Origin: Lepidodermella squamata
Taxonomy: Eukaryota; Gastrotricha
Direction: 5' to 3'
Assembly (NCBI GenBank): GCA_047495785.1
Contig: JBLDXI010000055.1
Coordinates: forward strand, 1,426,001 to 1,490,000
Length of the DNA: 64,000 nt
Below the pieces are notes generated by a model. The model was not told the origin of the DNA. It worked only from the letters and a program-made list of their open reading frames with translations, and searched no databases. A program made the translations under genes and the position numbers. Shown here one piece after another: positions 29,624 through 46,988 of this stretch (its first letter is position 1; each line of letters opens with the position of its first letter).

Positions 29624-30612
29624 GGTTTAAAATGGGTAGAAAATTAATTACGGTGATTTCAACAAAATCGGCTGTTTAGTTAGCTGGCTTCAGACCTTCT
29701 AGTATTCAATTCTGCTATTAAATTTTAATTTTTTTCCAGCCGGATGTTGCATTTTCCTCATTTTAAGTCGCGTGCGCAATAACCAACAGCGCGTGCCTTT
29801 AATTTACGCCTTGACCAAATGATGCAACATCAAGCCATATGAGAATCTTGACAATATCTAAATCGGGATTTACTTCGTAAGGATGAATAATCGGCGAACA
29901 GGCGAGAAGCATTGAAGACATTGGCCGAAGTTTCAATCTAGATTTTATTTATTTTCCTTTTATTAATAATTCGAGGACATTGATTACCCATAACATTCCA
30001 ACACCACTCATAATGGAAGCACTCATGTCGATGATGGAAACAATTTTTTATTATTTTCGTAAAAATTAGATGGTAGTTCGTTGAACGTGGCGACCATGCT
30101 GTGTCGATCGGATATTTACCTCGATCAGTGGCGAAAAACTGAGCGCACAGCAGCAGCGTCGTCAAGGTGACTTGCGTCCACCTGCTGGGCGATTCGCGCG
30201 AAATTTGTTGTAAATAGCCTAACAAATATCCAGCGCGCTTGACGTGGGTGGTGTGCGTTGCGAGCAGCAAAAAAGCGCACCGCAAAACAAACACACACTA
30301 CGCATCGCGCATTTTAGGAAGCAGTAATAAAGTAAGCTAGTGGCGCGCCCCTATTCGCGCACCGAGCCTTTGTTTTGTAAATATCACCCATGTGCCGGTA
30401 CTTAATAGGCTACAAATGCCTTAGCGACACACACACAACAATAGCAGTACATTTTACACGAGGAGCCAATGTGATTAAACACTTGCAAAGTTTCGAATAT
30501 GCCTTTTACTTTGTCAAATAGATTGTTTCACTTCGCAAAAGATTGTCCAAATTGCAGTAAATATCAAACCAATTTACTCATGTATAGGCCATGTAATTAT
30601 TCAAATGAATAA
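29624..30612. other. Intergenic region between divergent genes
   Basis: Nearly 1 kb upstream of both MARCH 2 (leftward) and the death-domain gene (rightward), so likely a bidirectional promoter zone. A doubtful small minus-strand gene is listed separately within it. Short ACAC runs occur near 30286 and 30430. Confidence 0.45.
29938..30294 (-). CDS. Possible small secreted protein, doubtful
   Basis: A 118-residue open frame. It begins with a signal-peptide-like MFVLRCAFLLLATHTTHV and ends with a Cys/His/Trp-rich stretch (NCFHHRHECFHYEWCWN). AATAAA motifs overlap the stop on the coding strand. However, a GTAAAT donor follows ATDRG, so the second half may be intron or chance. No family recognised. 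I give it low weight. Confidence 0.2.
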   Translation of the reverse strand: MFVLRCAFLLLATHTTHVKRAGYLLGYLQQISRESPSRWTQVTLTTLLLCAQFFATDRGKYPIDTAWSPRSTNYHLIFTKIIKNCFHHRHECFHYEWCWNVMGNQCPRIINKRKINKI

Positions 30613-33600
30613 ATGACGCTCAACGAAGATCCAAATAGCGCCCCGAGTGCGCCGCAAACTGCTGAAAAGTCCCCAAGCTCAAGTGGAGACGGCAGCAGCA
30701 TTGGCGAAGCAACTTCGTTGTTCTCTTTCAGCGAAATTAACGCAGCCGCCAATCCGACCGGGGTCGGCGATGACGACTACTACAGCGCCATTCGTAGCTT
30801 CGACAACGGGTCAAGCCTTGCCGACGATTTGTCTGTCATCGGCAGTGTTAGCGATAGCTCGACATTCCGCCGTCGACTTAACTCGACCCCAGCTGCCGTT
30901 TCCACGAGGGAAGGTTCCGCTGATCATGCCGATGAGCATCGATCTTTGCGTCGACACGCTCAACAAAGTGCACCTTTGCAAGTCACCCGGCCGAGGGCGG
31001 CTAGGGTGCGCAATCGGAACCGCGGTGAGCTGACCGATGTCCTTAACGACGCCCAGAACCGTGAAGATATCAGACAGCAATTCATAATGGCTTCAAGATT
31101 GGCTAACAAATCGCCGTCTTTCGCATCAACCGCTAGTATGTCATTAGTTCTGGAAAACGACCCGGATACTGACAGACCTGTTATAAGAAACGATGCTGAA
31201 TGGCGGAATGCGAACGAAGCGTCTCGATTGTCAATGCACTCAAGTAAGTGAATTTCGCTTTTTTGAATATAATAACTTTCCTGACAAAGCCCGGATGCTA
31301 GACTCCCTAAAGACTCGGATCACGCGTTGTGGGATTTTCAGTTTGAAGTCTGAAAGAGGAATTCGTTGAATATATTTAGCGCTTAGATTGCATTTTTGTA
31401 ACAAAATGTTACCATGCTGCTATCTCAATTTAGCGCTAATCATCGTTACGGTGATGTTTTCATTTGTTTATTGCGATCAATTTACGTTCTCACTTCGCGT
31501 GCAATTTTGGGGTCGCTTGTACGCACCCTTGACCCGAAATGAAAAATTTGCCGAGCCAAGCGGCGGTGAATAGGTGTAATTATCTTCGCTCACCATCAGG
31601 TGCGGCGATTGATTATTGAAAGCGCGCCGGCTAATAGAGCTTTTTGCGCTTCGAACATGCGAGAGTTTTTTGTAATAAATTATTAGGTACGCAGATGATA
31701 TGTGTGTGTATATAGTCGCGCTAATAATATAAAAACAAAGGAGCGCCGCGATATGTTTTACACTGAGCGCGCGCAGCATCGGTGGGAGCGGCATCATCGC
31801 TCGGGCTATGGCAACGCTGCGCCCAGAGACGGGACGATGCCACGCTGCGTGGCCAGTGCAGGCGCCGAACCAGATACGCCCCATGTGTGTGTCGAAAGCT
31901 CTCTGACCCACCTTTTTCAATATTTTTGCATACCTTTTATTGCTATTCATACACTTGTGACGTGGGGCAACTCTGCGCTGTCATTAATATACGAATCGAG
32001 CGTTCAACTTTCATTGGCAGCGTTCCTAAGAAGCAGTGACGTGGTTCACTGCGCATCACGATAATATAACACTTATAAAGCCCTGGCGTTGTTTCGCTCG
32101 TGTGCGATTTATTATTTACCCCGCCACAGCATATAATAGCCCGCTCCATAGGCGATAAAAAGCTAGACTGTAAATCAAGGCTGTTCAATGATTTGTCGCT
32201 CTTGATCTAGGTTCAACGCCTGTCGTCAGGGGTGCTATTTGTCAAAGTAAATTGAATTACTACCTGATGGACGAGCCCGACGACTTGTCGTCGGATTTAT
32301 TCGTGCCGGGCGTGGCCGAGCGGCTGCGAAATATGTCGTCGACCATCGCCGGCCACGCCGAGGCCGAACTTCAGCGGCATGGCGGTGAAGACAGCGAGCA
32401 GCGGCTGTTCGCGACGCGCGATTCGTCTGGGCTGGAGCGCGACCTCGGCGCCGTCAAAACACTCATGTCACGATACGGCCAGGCGTCGTCAAGAATGACG
32501 TCTGAAGTTGGGGTGCTGCTAAACAAATTGAACAAGCTCAACGAAACGATGGCTGATCGCATCATCAACGACAAAAACCACGCCGAAGCTCTGGTAGCCA
32601 AGGCGAAGTACATAAAACAATCACACGGTATAATTTAGAGTTTCTCTGCCCTGGAGCAATAATATTTATATTTAATTTATTTTAGATTCAGCCCGCGAAA
32701 GAGCGGCGCAGTTAACAGCGCTCGCATCTGAGTCCGAGTCTACAATTAATGCTGCCGAACTGAACGCAAAAACAGCCGAAAACGTAGCCAAGGCGATGGA
32801 GCTGGTTTCCAGTTTGATGACGAACCTCGACGAAATTCGGCTGGTCGCGCATCAAGCTCAGGCCGAGGCTGATCTCGCCAAGGAGCAAGCTGAAGCCGAA
32901 AGGCGCGAGGAGCTGGCGAGAATCAAACGTGAGGATGAGGCAAGACAGCGCGCTGAGCAGCAGGCGAAGCTACGCGAGGAGGAAGAGCGAAAGCGAGCGG
33001 TTGAGCGTGAGCGAATCGCCGCCGAAATGGCGCTAGCTGCTGCTGCGGCGAGTGGAGAAGCTGGAACAGACATTACGGCGTTAGAGGTGGCGCGAAACCC
33101 GAAATATTGGCCGCCACTTGTATTCGACAAAAGCCCGAGTTACTTTGACAGCGGCATCGGTGTCGTCATTCGTGCTTTCCCTAATGACATTGATCGATCA
33201 GACGTCCAAGTTGAGGTAATTTTAATACAGATTTTTTTATCGATTTAATTTAACTGATTTTGATCAATTATTAGGTTCTCGAGCAAGAAGACAGCGGTGT
33301 TGAGCTGCGCGATGGCGAAGAACTTTTATCGCATGTCATTCGCTTGGAGTACTCGTCCGAAGACAAAGCCGACCGACTGTCGGCACCCCTTTCCATTTTG
33401 ATACCTCACTGCGGCCAGAAACTGGCCAGCTATCGCGAGCCGGTCATCAAATTTCTCGGCAAGAGCGGCCGGTGGCGCGAGGTCACCACTACCGAGATGT
33501 TGCTCGACGAATTTAAAGACGTACGCTTCGCCGAGTGCCGTCTGAAACCGCTGGGAACCTTCATCGTAGTTTCGCGCATTCGTCATGACAATCACACGAT

Positions 33601-35616
33601 GACGCCCGCCGGTTGCCTGCTCACCTCCATTGTAGACCAACGTGTCGCCATCGAAGTGCAACCGGGCACCGTGCGCATTCAGACGCGACTCACACTGCGG
33701 CTACAACCGGTCGAGTCGTCACTGCTCGCCGAGTTCAGGAGTCACTTATCGCCTGAAGATGGTGAGTGGCTATCTGGCACCAGCCATTTCGTCTTCCTGT
33801 CGATGCTGAACCCCAGCGTAAAGCATCCACTGCTGCTTCACATTCCTGCACCGTCATCGCTGCTTTCTAAACAAAAGCAACTGCCTATTAAAAAGCCTGA
33901 AGCCCCTAAAGAAGAGGAACCAGCGTTGCCTCCACCGCCAATGACTCGCGAACAGAAGCAAGCGGCGGCTAAAAAGCAAGTCGTCAGCTTACAAGAAGCT
34001 ATTGATGCTGCATTGGCGGCAGAAAGAGCGGCGGAGAGGGAAAAGGATGGGCCAGTTGAAGAAGACTACATGAACAAGCCATTGACGGGCATTTTAGGCA
34101 AAGGTAATTTTCAATCAAAAATGAAAGAGGAAATGAAAGTTATTAAATTTATAATTTCCAACATATCCTTATTTTATTCTTTTCTTCAGAAAAAGAAGAA
34201 GAAATAATACTGGTTGCCTGGGATCCTGACTTGGGTCCGGTTATTGTCGAAGACTGTCAAATCACTGAAGGCAAGAAGGACAACCTCATTGTAACCGTGA
34301 AGTCGGCTTATTCCAAGTAATATTCTTGCTTTCCCCGCGTCTCTTCATTAACAACAAATTTCCTTTTATCACAGGCTCATCTTATTGCGAGTGGTTAAAA
34401 CGAGCAATTTTCATTCTAACGCCGTTATCAAAACTATTCTAAAATTGGAAGAGTATATAAACAAGCGTCAAGTCGTATTCCTGCTCCGGCAACGCCCGGC
34501 ATCCCCGCAAGAATGTGTGTTTTGCGTCACGCCGACGAACCGGCTCGAGCGCGTCGTTCGGCTGTTCAACGAAGACGGTTTCACGTCGAACAACAACGCC
34601 AGCCAGCGCGAGTTGATTGTGAGCGAAGGCCAACCTTTGGAGATATGCATTTCAGGGAATCTTCAAACACGGGCTGGCATTCTTCCGACAAAGTTCTGCT
34701 TCAATTCGCAATTTAAAAATCAACTCCGGTTCGAAGTTTATCCGCTAGATAAATTCGCTCAGAAAAGTTTCGAGCAGTTTCTTGGCAGCGTAGAAGTTTA
34801 CACGACAATGATAGTCGAGCACAAAATCCAAGACAAAGAAACGCATAGAATACGCGTTGAGAAGGCGGTTGAGCGTGTGAAAATTGCCGACCTTGTCGTC
34901 AAAATCCCGAAATCGGACGATGACATTGCGCTGGACGCGTTCGAAATGCGTCGAGAAGAAATCGCGATTCGGACAGAAGACATTATCGATGAGAAACTGC
35001 TGCGCCAGATCGCCGACGAAGTCGGATCTGAGTGGCGTTCGCTTGCGAAGCACCTCGGTCTTCGACGCTCGCGGATTAATGCAATATTCGAGATGCACGA
35101 GTCGAAGGGCCCGGAAACGTGTTGCTTCGAAGCCATGTTGACGTGGTTCAAACAGACGGCAAAAAGCGTCAACAAGGCCGAGGCGTTGACGCGTGCTCTC
35201 AGCGTCATCGGTCGTCCTGATCTGTCTGAAAATTTGGGCGATATGTACAAGGACTTCAAGCGCGAAAAGGCGGACAAAACAGCCGATGAGAAGATGAAGA
35301 TCGCATTTGTGCGAATTTCCCAGGACGAGCAGATCTTACGCTCGTGGCAGCACCTCGCGAAGGCTCTTCAAGTCAACGAAAGTGCTGCCGAATCTATAAA
35401 GAAACTCAACCTTTCAACTAGGGAAAAATGTATGCACATGCTGAGCGAATGGCGATCTCAACCCGGAAGCACTCTTCAGGTGTTGCAGCAACGGCTCAAA
35501 CAGGGCGGGTTTACAAATGCCTCAAGTAAGTTTTGTACTATGCTCTTTCGTGATTCTTCTAATAAAAACTCGGGTTTTCAGGACTGGTACGTCGCATCGA
35601 CGCGGAAGGTCTTTAA
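30613..35616 (+). CDS. DTHD1-like protein: coiled coil, ZU5/UPA-like region, two death domains
   Basis: Seven exons (30613-31243, 32211-32627, 32686-33215, 33275-34103, 34190-34316, 34375-35525, 35582-35616) give 1239 aa. Residues 1-230 are Ser/Asp-rich and disordered. Residues about 400-470 form a highly charged coiled coil (KEQAEAERREELARIKREDE). About 490-700 and 830-1030 are beta-rich segments that look like ZU5/UPA modules (GIGVVIRAFPND, LSILIPHCGQKLASYREPVI, RFAECRLKPLGTFIVVSRI). Death domain 1 lies near 1046-1128 (LLRQIADEVGSEWRSLAKHL), and a second, more diverged one near 1156-1223 (SWQHLAKALQVNESAAESI). Death domains recruit partners in apoptosis or innate signalling. The architecture matches vertebrate DTHD1 with an added long head. 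The first intron (967 nt) is far longer than the others. Confidence 0.8.
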
Positions 35617-36162
35617 ATCGTCACAAATCGTTGTGATCATAAGATACTGTTTTTTATTGAGAAACAATTACAGCTTTAGCAAAATTAACCAATATTGCAA
35701 AATTTGTTATATTTTCATGTTCGATTATGATATTTATTATCGATTGGCAAGATGACCAAGTTTGGCCACGAATGACCTGCAACACTAGAGCGCTTATCAA
35801 ATATTTAATTCTTTTTACTAGCGATGAAGTGGTCTCGTTCGAACAAATTGTTCCTCTATTCAAAGCTGGCGGCTTTTAGTGATCATAAAGCTGAGGAGAT
35901 TCTCATAGATTTTATACGCACCTTCCGATTATTTTCTCTCATGACGAAACAAAATAAAACGTGCAAATGCATCAAAAAAACTTCGGTAATTTGAGCAACG
36001 TTTGATCAGCACAATGAAAGATGAAGAGGGCAACAAGAGAGTACAAACGGAAAGATAGATTCGTAAATATAAGCTGGTGTTGACAGCCATAGATTCTGCA
36101 TTTTTCGATGTACCGGTGAATGTTACAACAGGAGATTGCCACGAGGTTGCGCTGACCTTGCA
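35617..36162. other. Intergenic region between convergent genes
   Basis: About 550 bp of AT-rich DNA between the stop codons of the death-domain gene and the Gln-rich gene. It should be two 3'UTRs; AATAAA-type signals occur on both strands, for example at 35953. No gene seen. Confidence 0.5.
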
Positions 36163-38181
36163 TCATGAGTCTACGTTAACAAAATTTCCGCGAATTTCCA
36201 TTGCTCGGCCTACGACTTCCAGTAGAGACGCCCAAATAGCCAGCTTTCTCTCGCCCGCCGGTTCAATTTCGATCTCCAACTGGGCAGGTAATGGTAGCTC
36301 TTGAGGGAGGGTTTGCGATGTCAAAACTTCCATTGTGTTGTCGGCCTTCAGCTCGACGACCTGATATACAACGCCCGGATCAAAATACAAGTGCTGCGGC
36401 ATATCTACAGACTGTCGGCGATCTTCAACAGTGAACTGGATACTCAATTCTGAAATAAACAAAAAATTACATCTCACTGTTTCGGTAAAATTGAAGTGTT
36501 TACTTTTTATTTCGCTCGCTGAGCGCCTTGTTTCAATTATCTAAAACCATCGAGATTAAATTCGCCAAGCGGAGATGAATAAAATGTCATACCTTCACCG
36601 TCGGGTCCCTCAATTCCAGGACGTTGCATCGGGCTTGAAAAGCAACCAGTTGCTGCGGGGCGACTTGCTGAAGACCAGCTTGCTGTTGATATTGTACAAG
36701 TTGTTGATAATTGTTCTGCATCGCTTGTTGGAACGGATTTAGTGCGTTCGGGTGAGGCGCATTCCGACCTGAAGAAGCCATCTGCCGTTGAGCTTGCTGA
36801 TACATAGCCATCTGTTGTGCTTGCTGCTGCATTTGCGCTTGTTGTTGCATGGCTAGTTGTTGCTGCATGTTGGGACGCGGTGCAGCATGAGCAGCGCCAA
36901 GTTGTCCCAGCGGATACATGCCGACAGGTATTGCGCCGTGTTGGGTCTGTGGCGGCGGTGGCTGCTGCTGCTGCTGCTGCCTATTGCCAACAAGAGGCAA
37001 AGAATTTCGCGAGGAGGCATGCATTTGCCTCGCTTGAATGCCCTGTACAATGGCGACTGGATTCACGACCTGAGGCATAACAGCTGGTTGATTGAGAAGC
37101 ATTTGTTGTTGCAATTGTTGTTGTTGGTTGCGTGAGAGTATATGCTGAGTAGGCTGTCCATGGGGCATCTGAATGTGCTGGTTGGATGGTTCAGTTCTGG
37201 CGATGAAAGATGGTCGCCCTGCGATCATTTCACGAACTTGAGTCAAGGCAGCTGGAGCGGTAGATGGACCACGATTCCTTATATTTATAACTTCCTCTTG
37301 GGTCAACAAGTGATTGGCCGCAGCGTTTCCGTTCAGGGGCAACGAATTGCCCATAACTGTCAATGGTCTCGTCTCGCTCATTACCATCACATCTGCGAGA
37401 GAATCTCTTCTGGCATTTGCCAAATTCGCAGGAATTGCTGGCGATACACTGCTAAATCAGGCAATTAGATAGCTGAATAGTTATAAAAGATTATATTGAT
37501 ACTTACCTCGGCTGTACGGGCGGATTTGAATGGTGGATGATTGAATTAGCCTGGCTGACGGATACACTGGAAGAAATAGGGCAATAAGAAAACCGATTCG
37601 AGATACTATAGAACAAACTTCAAACGGGATGGGGCTTCGTCGTCACTTATCGAAATAACAGATGCACCATTTGACTTGTTGGCAGAGCCATTTACGGGGC
37701 CCGGGTTATCTCCAGCTTCCGCTTTAAGATTAACGGGCGTAGTTGATCTTGGAACAACAGCATTAGCATCGTTGGGTTTTTCGCCGGATTTTTCAGCGGT
37801 TTCGCTTTGCTTTTCGTTCTCCTTGGCGAATTGGGATAACTAAACTATTCGCAGCAGAAATAGACATTTGTTTACCTACCTTCCGCGAGTTTCTTCGATA
37901 CAGCTCGAGTTTGCTTTTGACGTCACTATTCTTAGTAGCTACCCGGCTGAGACACTCGTCGAAGGTTTTTTTGAAATTGGCAGCGGTCAGATCTTTCACA
38001 GTCTCACATACGAACTGAAAATAAAGCGTTACAGCGAAATTCTAGAGAGCCACGTAAAACTTACATTCAATTGAATGTAAGGTACATCCATCTGGTTACT
38101 AGGTTCAAAACATATATAGTAAATACCCTGAAATAAATTGTATTATTAGCAATACGTAATAAGTACCTTTTCGTTGAGCAT
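36163..38181 (-). CDS. Gln-rich, probably nuclear protein of unknown family
   Basis: Eight exons (38181-38167, 38127-38065, 38014-37880, 37839-37619, 37566-37507, 37451-36593, 36540-36504, 36449-36163) give 558 aa. Two are tiny: exon 1 has five codons and exon 7 is a 37-nt microexon, needed to keep frame into the last exon. An N-terminal helical part has LTAANFKKTFDECLSRVATK and a basic stretch. The middle is acidic/Ser with VISISDDEAP, which resembles a SUMO-interacting motif. Then comes a long Gln/Met-rich region, a short poly-Gln run, and a beta-rich C-terminal domain (VVYQVVELKADNTMEVLTSQ). The composition suggests a transcription cofactor. I do not recognise a family. Confidence 0.6.
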
Positions 38182-39228
38182 GCACTGAAAATATTATGAA
38201 GTTGCAGAAGAAAGATTCATCAATCTACTCAAGTGTGAGATCCACGGTCAACGAACAAACGAACGAAAGTAAACCTATGTTTTCTATTTACAGCAATAAT
38301 GCAGCCCTTCAGACAGAGTCATGGCATATAGACAAAGAACTGCGAAGACTGGGGAGGAAGCACTCTGCCTATTGTCTATTGTCTATTTTCCCCACGACGA
38401 ATTGCAAAGATCCTTGCAAGACCTCGACCTTGAGATTCGGGATGATAGTTGAAAAGGCCGATCTTATCAAAGAAACCATAGCGACTAAGCTAGCGCTGGA
38501 CAGCTTACTAGTCAACAAAAGTAAAACTGGCAAGTTTAAAGTAGTACGCAGCAACGAAGACTTGGCAGTCTGCTTGGTGATAAAGAAGATGATGTTCAAA
38601 GTCGCATCAGAAGTTCGTCAATCGCCATCTGTCAAATAGAGAAGAAGGTTGTCAAAATGAGGAGGTGGCGGTATTTTGGTCATGCGCTACGCAAGCCTTG
38701 GCATGCCCCCTTGCAACGAGCGATGGGAACAGCTCGGCAGAGCGCGCGCCACGCTGCCGAAAATGCTGACAAAGGAGTCGAAGAAAATGAAGGAACTGAC
38801 CGACGGCTGGAACAATAATCACGTCTATAGTAGATCTCCTGTCTATCAACGATGCACCGTCAACGCTGCACGGTATCTGGCAGAAACGAGCAAGTTCCCA
38901 AGTTCCCCATGGCCTCAGCCGGCTTCAGGCCTCATCCTCAAGCCCGTTACCCCGCGTCGCCGGTAACGCCGGATCGCGGATATTTCGATGATGACAGTCA
39001 TAAATTCAAAATTGATTCCGACTTTTATTTTAATGCTTTTACAAATTTTGTATCTCTCTATGTATGACACTATTCTCTTGATTATTAATTTCCTTAACAA
39101 CGAGATTTGGCGCTAAAAATCATAAAAATGCCCCTTGTTTTCCAGGAAGACCTTAATACAAACCCTGGCTTCGTGGAGTAACTAGTCCCCTTAGCATTTG
39201 AGGTCATTGGAGGCTAAAGAGAAACAAT
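38182..39228. other. Intergenic region with decayed retroelement tail
   Basis: About 1 kb between divergent genes. The plus-strand open frame 38196-38639 (147 aa) has no clear start context. Its second half, and a different frame at 38620-38820, read like the C-terminal end of a non-LTR retrotransposon protein; see the separate entry. The rest should contain the promoters of both flanking genes. Confidence 0.4.
38400..38820 (+). mobile_element. Possible non-LTR retrotransposon C-terminal remnant
   Basis: In the frame through 38657 the DNA reads KKVVKMRRWRYFGHALRKP, then a charged stretch ending at a stop near 38820. The pattern R-R-W-R-x-x-G-H-x-L-R is common just after the reverse transcriptase domain of RTE-like and related elements. 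Upstream the frame is broken (stop at 38637). No intact reverse transcriptase motif is seen, so this is only a scar. Confidence 0.4.
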
Positions 39229-43640
<4,412 letters not shown>

Positions 43641-44539
43641 AAACTGAGTGATAAATCATGACTATTACCTTTTACTGTGATATTTCCACCACATTTCATT
43701 TTCTCGACATTTAATGTGATAGAATTTTAATTTTGTAACAATACTTTACAGCACTAAATAACGATATTATCGAGTAATAAAATTAGTATATTTTCAATCC
43801 TGTAGTGTACTTATAGTACGTTATATTAATTGATACGGCATGATCCTGTGAGAGTGTGTGTATAGCTGCTGGCGGGTGACGGCTTTGGTCACGATGGGAC
43901 TCGGCGCCCTCATCTTGAACTGGTATCTCCGACTGGTATAGGCCGATTTGTCGTGTTATTTGTTAGCGCCGTCGAATTACAGCGGCATAGAGATAATACA
44001 TCTCACAACTGACCCACAATTTTGAGATGAGGCGGTGGCGGCGCTTCGCTTTCTGGCAGCTTGCGTACGACCGGAAGCTACGCGACGACAACGCGCAATC
44101 GATGCGGTGATACACGCTTGTCTACTAATAGCATCTACGATGCTCGCCCGTCTCAAATCATTGTTTTATTTACACATCGAAAGTAATGAATACCAGCCAC
44201 TGCATTACAAATCGGAATGCAATTTTCTGAATAATAGAACAACTCCGCCTTAAAATAAAAACCTCACTTGTCAGATATTTCTACATAAATTTCGTCCAAC
44301 CATAAAAAGGAAAATAAGCAGAAATATTACCTGAGATGCAAACTTTTTTATAGACCATCATAGAGTACTTATTTATTATGAGATATCAAGTCCATATGCG
44401 GCGTATTGAGGTGTTGACTTTTGCTGAATAACCTTTTCATCGCGCTAAAAATTAAATGATATGTTATTTCTCAAGTTTTTTAGTTCATTTTAAATGAAGT
44501 TGTTAGATCCTACTAGTTCAACGACTTGATTCGGCTATT
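43641..44539. other. Intergenic region
   Basis: About 900 bp, AT-rich, upstream of MANEA and downstream of the WD40 gene. AATAAA-type sequences follow the WD40 stop (for example near 43777). A short plus-strand frame at 44035-44253 lacks an ATG start and any domain. Nothing else recognised. Confidence 0.5.
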
Positions 44540-46778
44540 ATGGCTGTTCGTTTTTTGTCGTCGTGTTTCCGCTCGCGGTTGTTAGCAGCATCGCGCCTTC
44601 GCCGTGCGCTCTTCATCGCCGTGCTATTCACCCTAGTCACATTCGCTATTTATTTCTCATTGACAAATAAATTCGACGTGAACCAGCTGAGCAAGTCGAG
44701 CCTTGGGCTAGCCAACTCGCCGTCTGATGGCGAAAATAGCAACGCAATTGTTGTCAATATCGATAACAGTAATAGAAAGCAATGGGTTCTATCAGACGCT
44801 GTTGGGACATTTCGCCAGGTCGCAGCTCGATTCGACGATAGCGTGAAACGAGAGATGCATATATTTTACTACGCGTGGTGGGGTAATACAACGTTCGACG
44901 ACGAGTGGATCCACTGGAATCACCCGTATCTACCGCAGCCGTCGAATAACGAAGACGCGGCGAAGCCACCGATGCGTTACCACGAGCCGCCGGACGACAT
45001 TGGCGCTAATTTCTACCCACTCCTCGGCGCTTATTCGTCGCAAGACTCGCGGCTAATGGCGAAACACATGGAGTGGATGAAGCTGAGTGGCGCTGATGTG
45101 GTAGTGCTGAGCTGGTACCCGTCGGGCATGGCCGACGATAACGGCAAACCCGTTGACCCCCTGGTACCTGTCCTACTGGAAAGTGCGGATCACTACGGTT
45201 TAAAAGTTGCATTTCACATTGAGCCATTCAAACATCGCGATGCTGACTCCATGCACCGAGCTATAGTTTATTTGATATCGAAATACGGCAATCATTCGGC
45301 CATGTACAAGTACAAGAAAACGGCTGAAGCCACGCCGCTGCCTTTAATTTACGTCTACGATTCTTACCTTGTTCCTAACGCCGAGTGGGATGCGCTGTTG
45401 ATGCCGTCAGGCCAGGGTGGCGATGCGTACCTGAGCATTCGCAACACGAAATACGATGCTCATATTATAGGTAAATTTCGATTTTCGGGTTTGTACTGGG
45501 TCATCTTTGTACCGGAACCAAATTTTAGAATTTTCTATTAGCCTGAAATCACATTTCGGACATTTCTTGCGGGTCAAGATTGACCACAATAATTCAAAAA
45601 ATTGACCATTAAATTCAACATAACATTCTTTCATCAATTTAGAAGGGTGTGCGCACCTTAAATTTAGGGTTCCAGCACTAATTTTGAGACTCTAGCACTA
45701 GATTTCCACTAAATAAGGTTTTTCGAGTTTCATGTCTTCACTAGAATCTAAACTTTTGTGCTATCATGCCTAACCATTAGATCTTCATATTACGCGTAGA
45801 TTGCGCTATAAGCGGTCAGTTTACGAGTTATACTTCAGCCTGCAGAGTCGATATCGATTACAAGTATCGATTTTACAAATCAGTGATTTTTCCGATATCA
45901 GCCGTTTTGGAACCCAACAGCGATAATTTTTCTACGTAGCTTAAGGCGCCAGGTAGCTAAAATAAAAAATCGTAGGATCTGGGAGGGCATCAGTATCGAT
46001 CAAAAACGAAAACACCGAAATCGCAGAGAAAATGTTAAGAATACAAGAATTTCAAGATTTTTAGTAGGGCAAATATTTGAACCCAATTTAGAACTAATTA
46101 ATGCTTCCCCTAAAATTCGTAGAATTATTCAAAAAATGACTCTTGGCATATTTCGACTTCAGTTCCGCAAAACCCAAATTTGATTGCGCTACAGCAAATT
46201 AGGTTCCGCCAGAAGAATTATAATTATTATCCTTAATAGGATTGTGCCTAACCGCCGGCGACCTTCCGAGGCTGAAATCGAACGGATTCGATGGTGCTTA
46301 TACTTATTTTGCTGCGAATGGCATGACAGAATGCTCAACTCAGGCAAACTGGGGCCGGTTAGCTGAAAGAGCCGCCGAGCTGGGTTTGATATTCATTCCC
46401 AGTTCTGGGCCTGGCTACGACGATTTGGCTGTCCGCGAGTGGAACAAAGTGACGACGCGAGGCCGTGGCGAACACGGCGATACGCTGTCAACCTCCTTAA
46501 AAGCTGCTATCAAGGCGGTAATGCCACATGCGAATTCGCACAACAACCAGGCGATCATCAGTTTGACGTCGTTCAACGAGTGGCACGAAGGCACGCAAAT
46601 CGAACCAGCGCGGCCGTTTGCCACCGCCTCTCGCGAGTACCAAAACTACCTGCCGCATGATCCGTTTTTCTACTTGAAACTGACGCGTGAAATTATTGAG
46701 AACACGTGGAAACATAACGGCGCCGATCAGCGCCGCAAAGCGCCTCTTTCAGCTCGCCACCAGGCGGCACCTTATTGA
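44540..46778 (+). CDS. MANEA: Glycoprotein endo-alpha-1,2-mannosidase (MANEA-like)
   Basis: Two exons, 44540-45470 and 46240-46778, give 489 aa (human MANEA is 462). A Golgi type II anchor at residues 25-45 (FIAVLFTLVTFAIYFSL) is followed by a stem, then the GH99 catalytic domain: MHIFYYAWWGNTTFDDEWIH, HWNHPYLPQP, PPDDIGANFYPLLGAYSSQD, VVVLSWYPSG, KVAFHIEPF, then after the intron NGFDGAYTYFAANG, LIFIPSSGPGYDD and ISLTSFNEWHEGTQIEPARP. The Glu of FHIEPF and of SFNEWHEGTQIE correspond to the conserved acidic residues of the family. The enzyme trims glucosylated mannose from N-glycans in the Golgi, bypassing ER glucosidases. The single 769-nt intron is long for this window. Confidence 0.93.
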
Positions 46779-46988
46779 TTTTTTTTCGATGAAATAATCG
46801 CTCATTTTTTTGTATACTTGGAGTTACACTTTATTCTGGTAATTGTTATATCAATGAAAAGCTTCAAATGATTGTTCGAGTAACAAAATAAAGCGGTGTT
46901 TTATAACAACGATGTTGAAACTTGTACTACGATTAGCCTTGCCGAGTGAGGTTCAAACTGATAGAAAAATAGCGAGAGATTCTCTCAT

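Noticed and set aside
31477-32064. Open frames on both strands in the first intron of the death-domain gene
   Set aside because: Opposed overlapping frames without domains; the intron borders around them keep the host frame exactly.
34439-35277. Long minus-strand open frames across the death-domain exon
   Set aside because: Shadows of the plus-strand gene, whose splice chain and death domains are supported.
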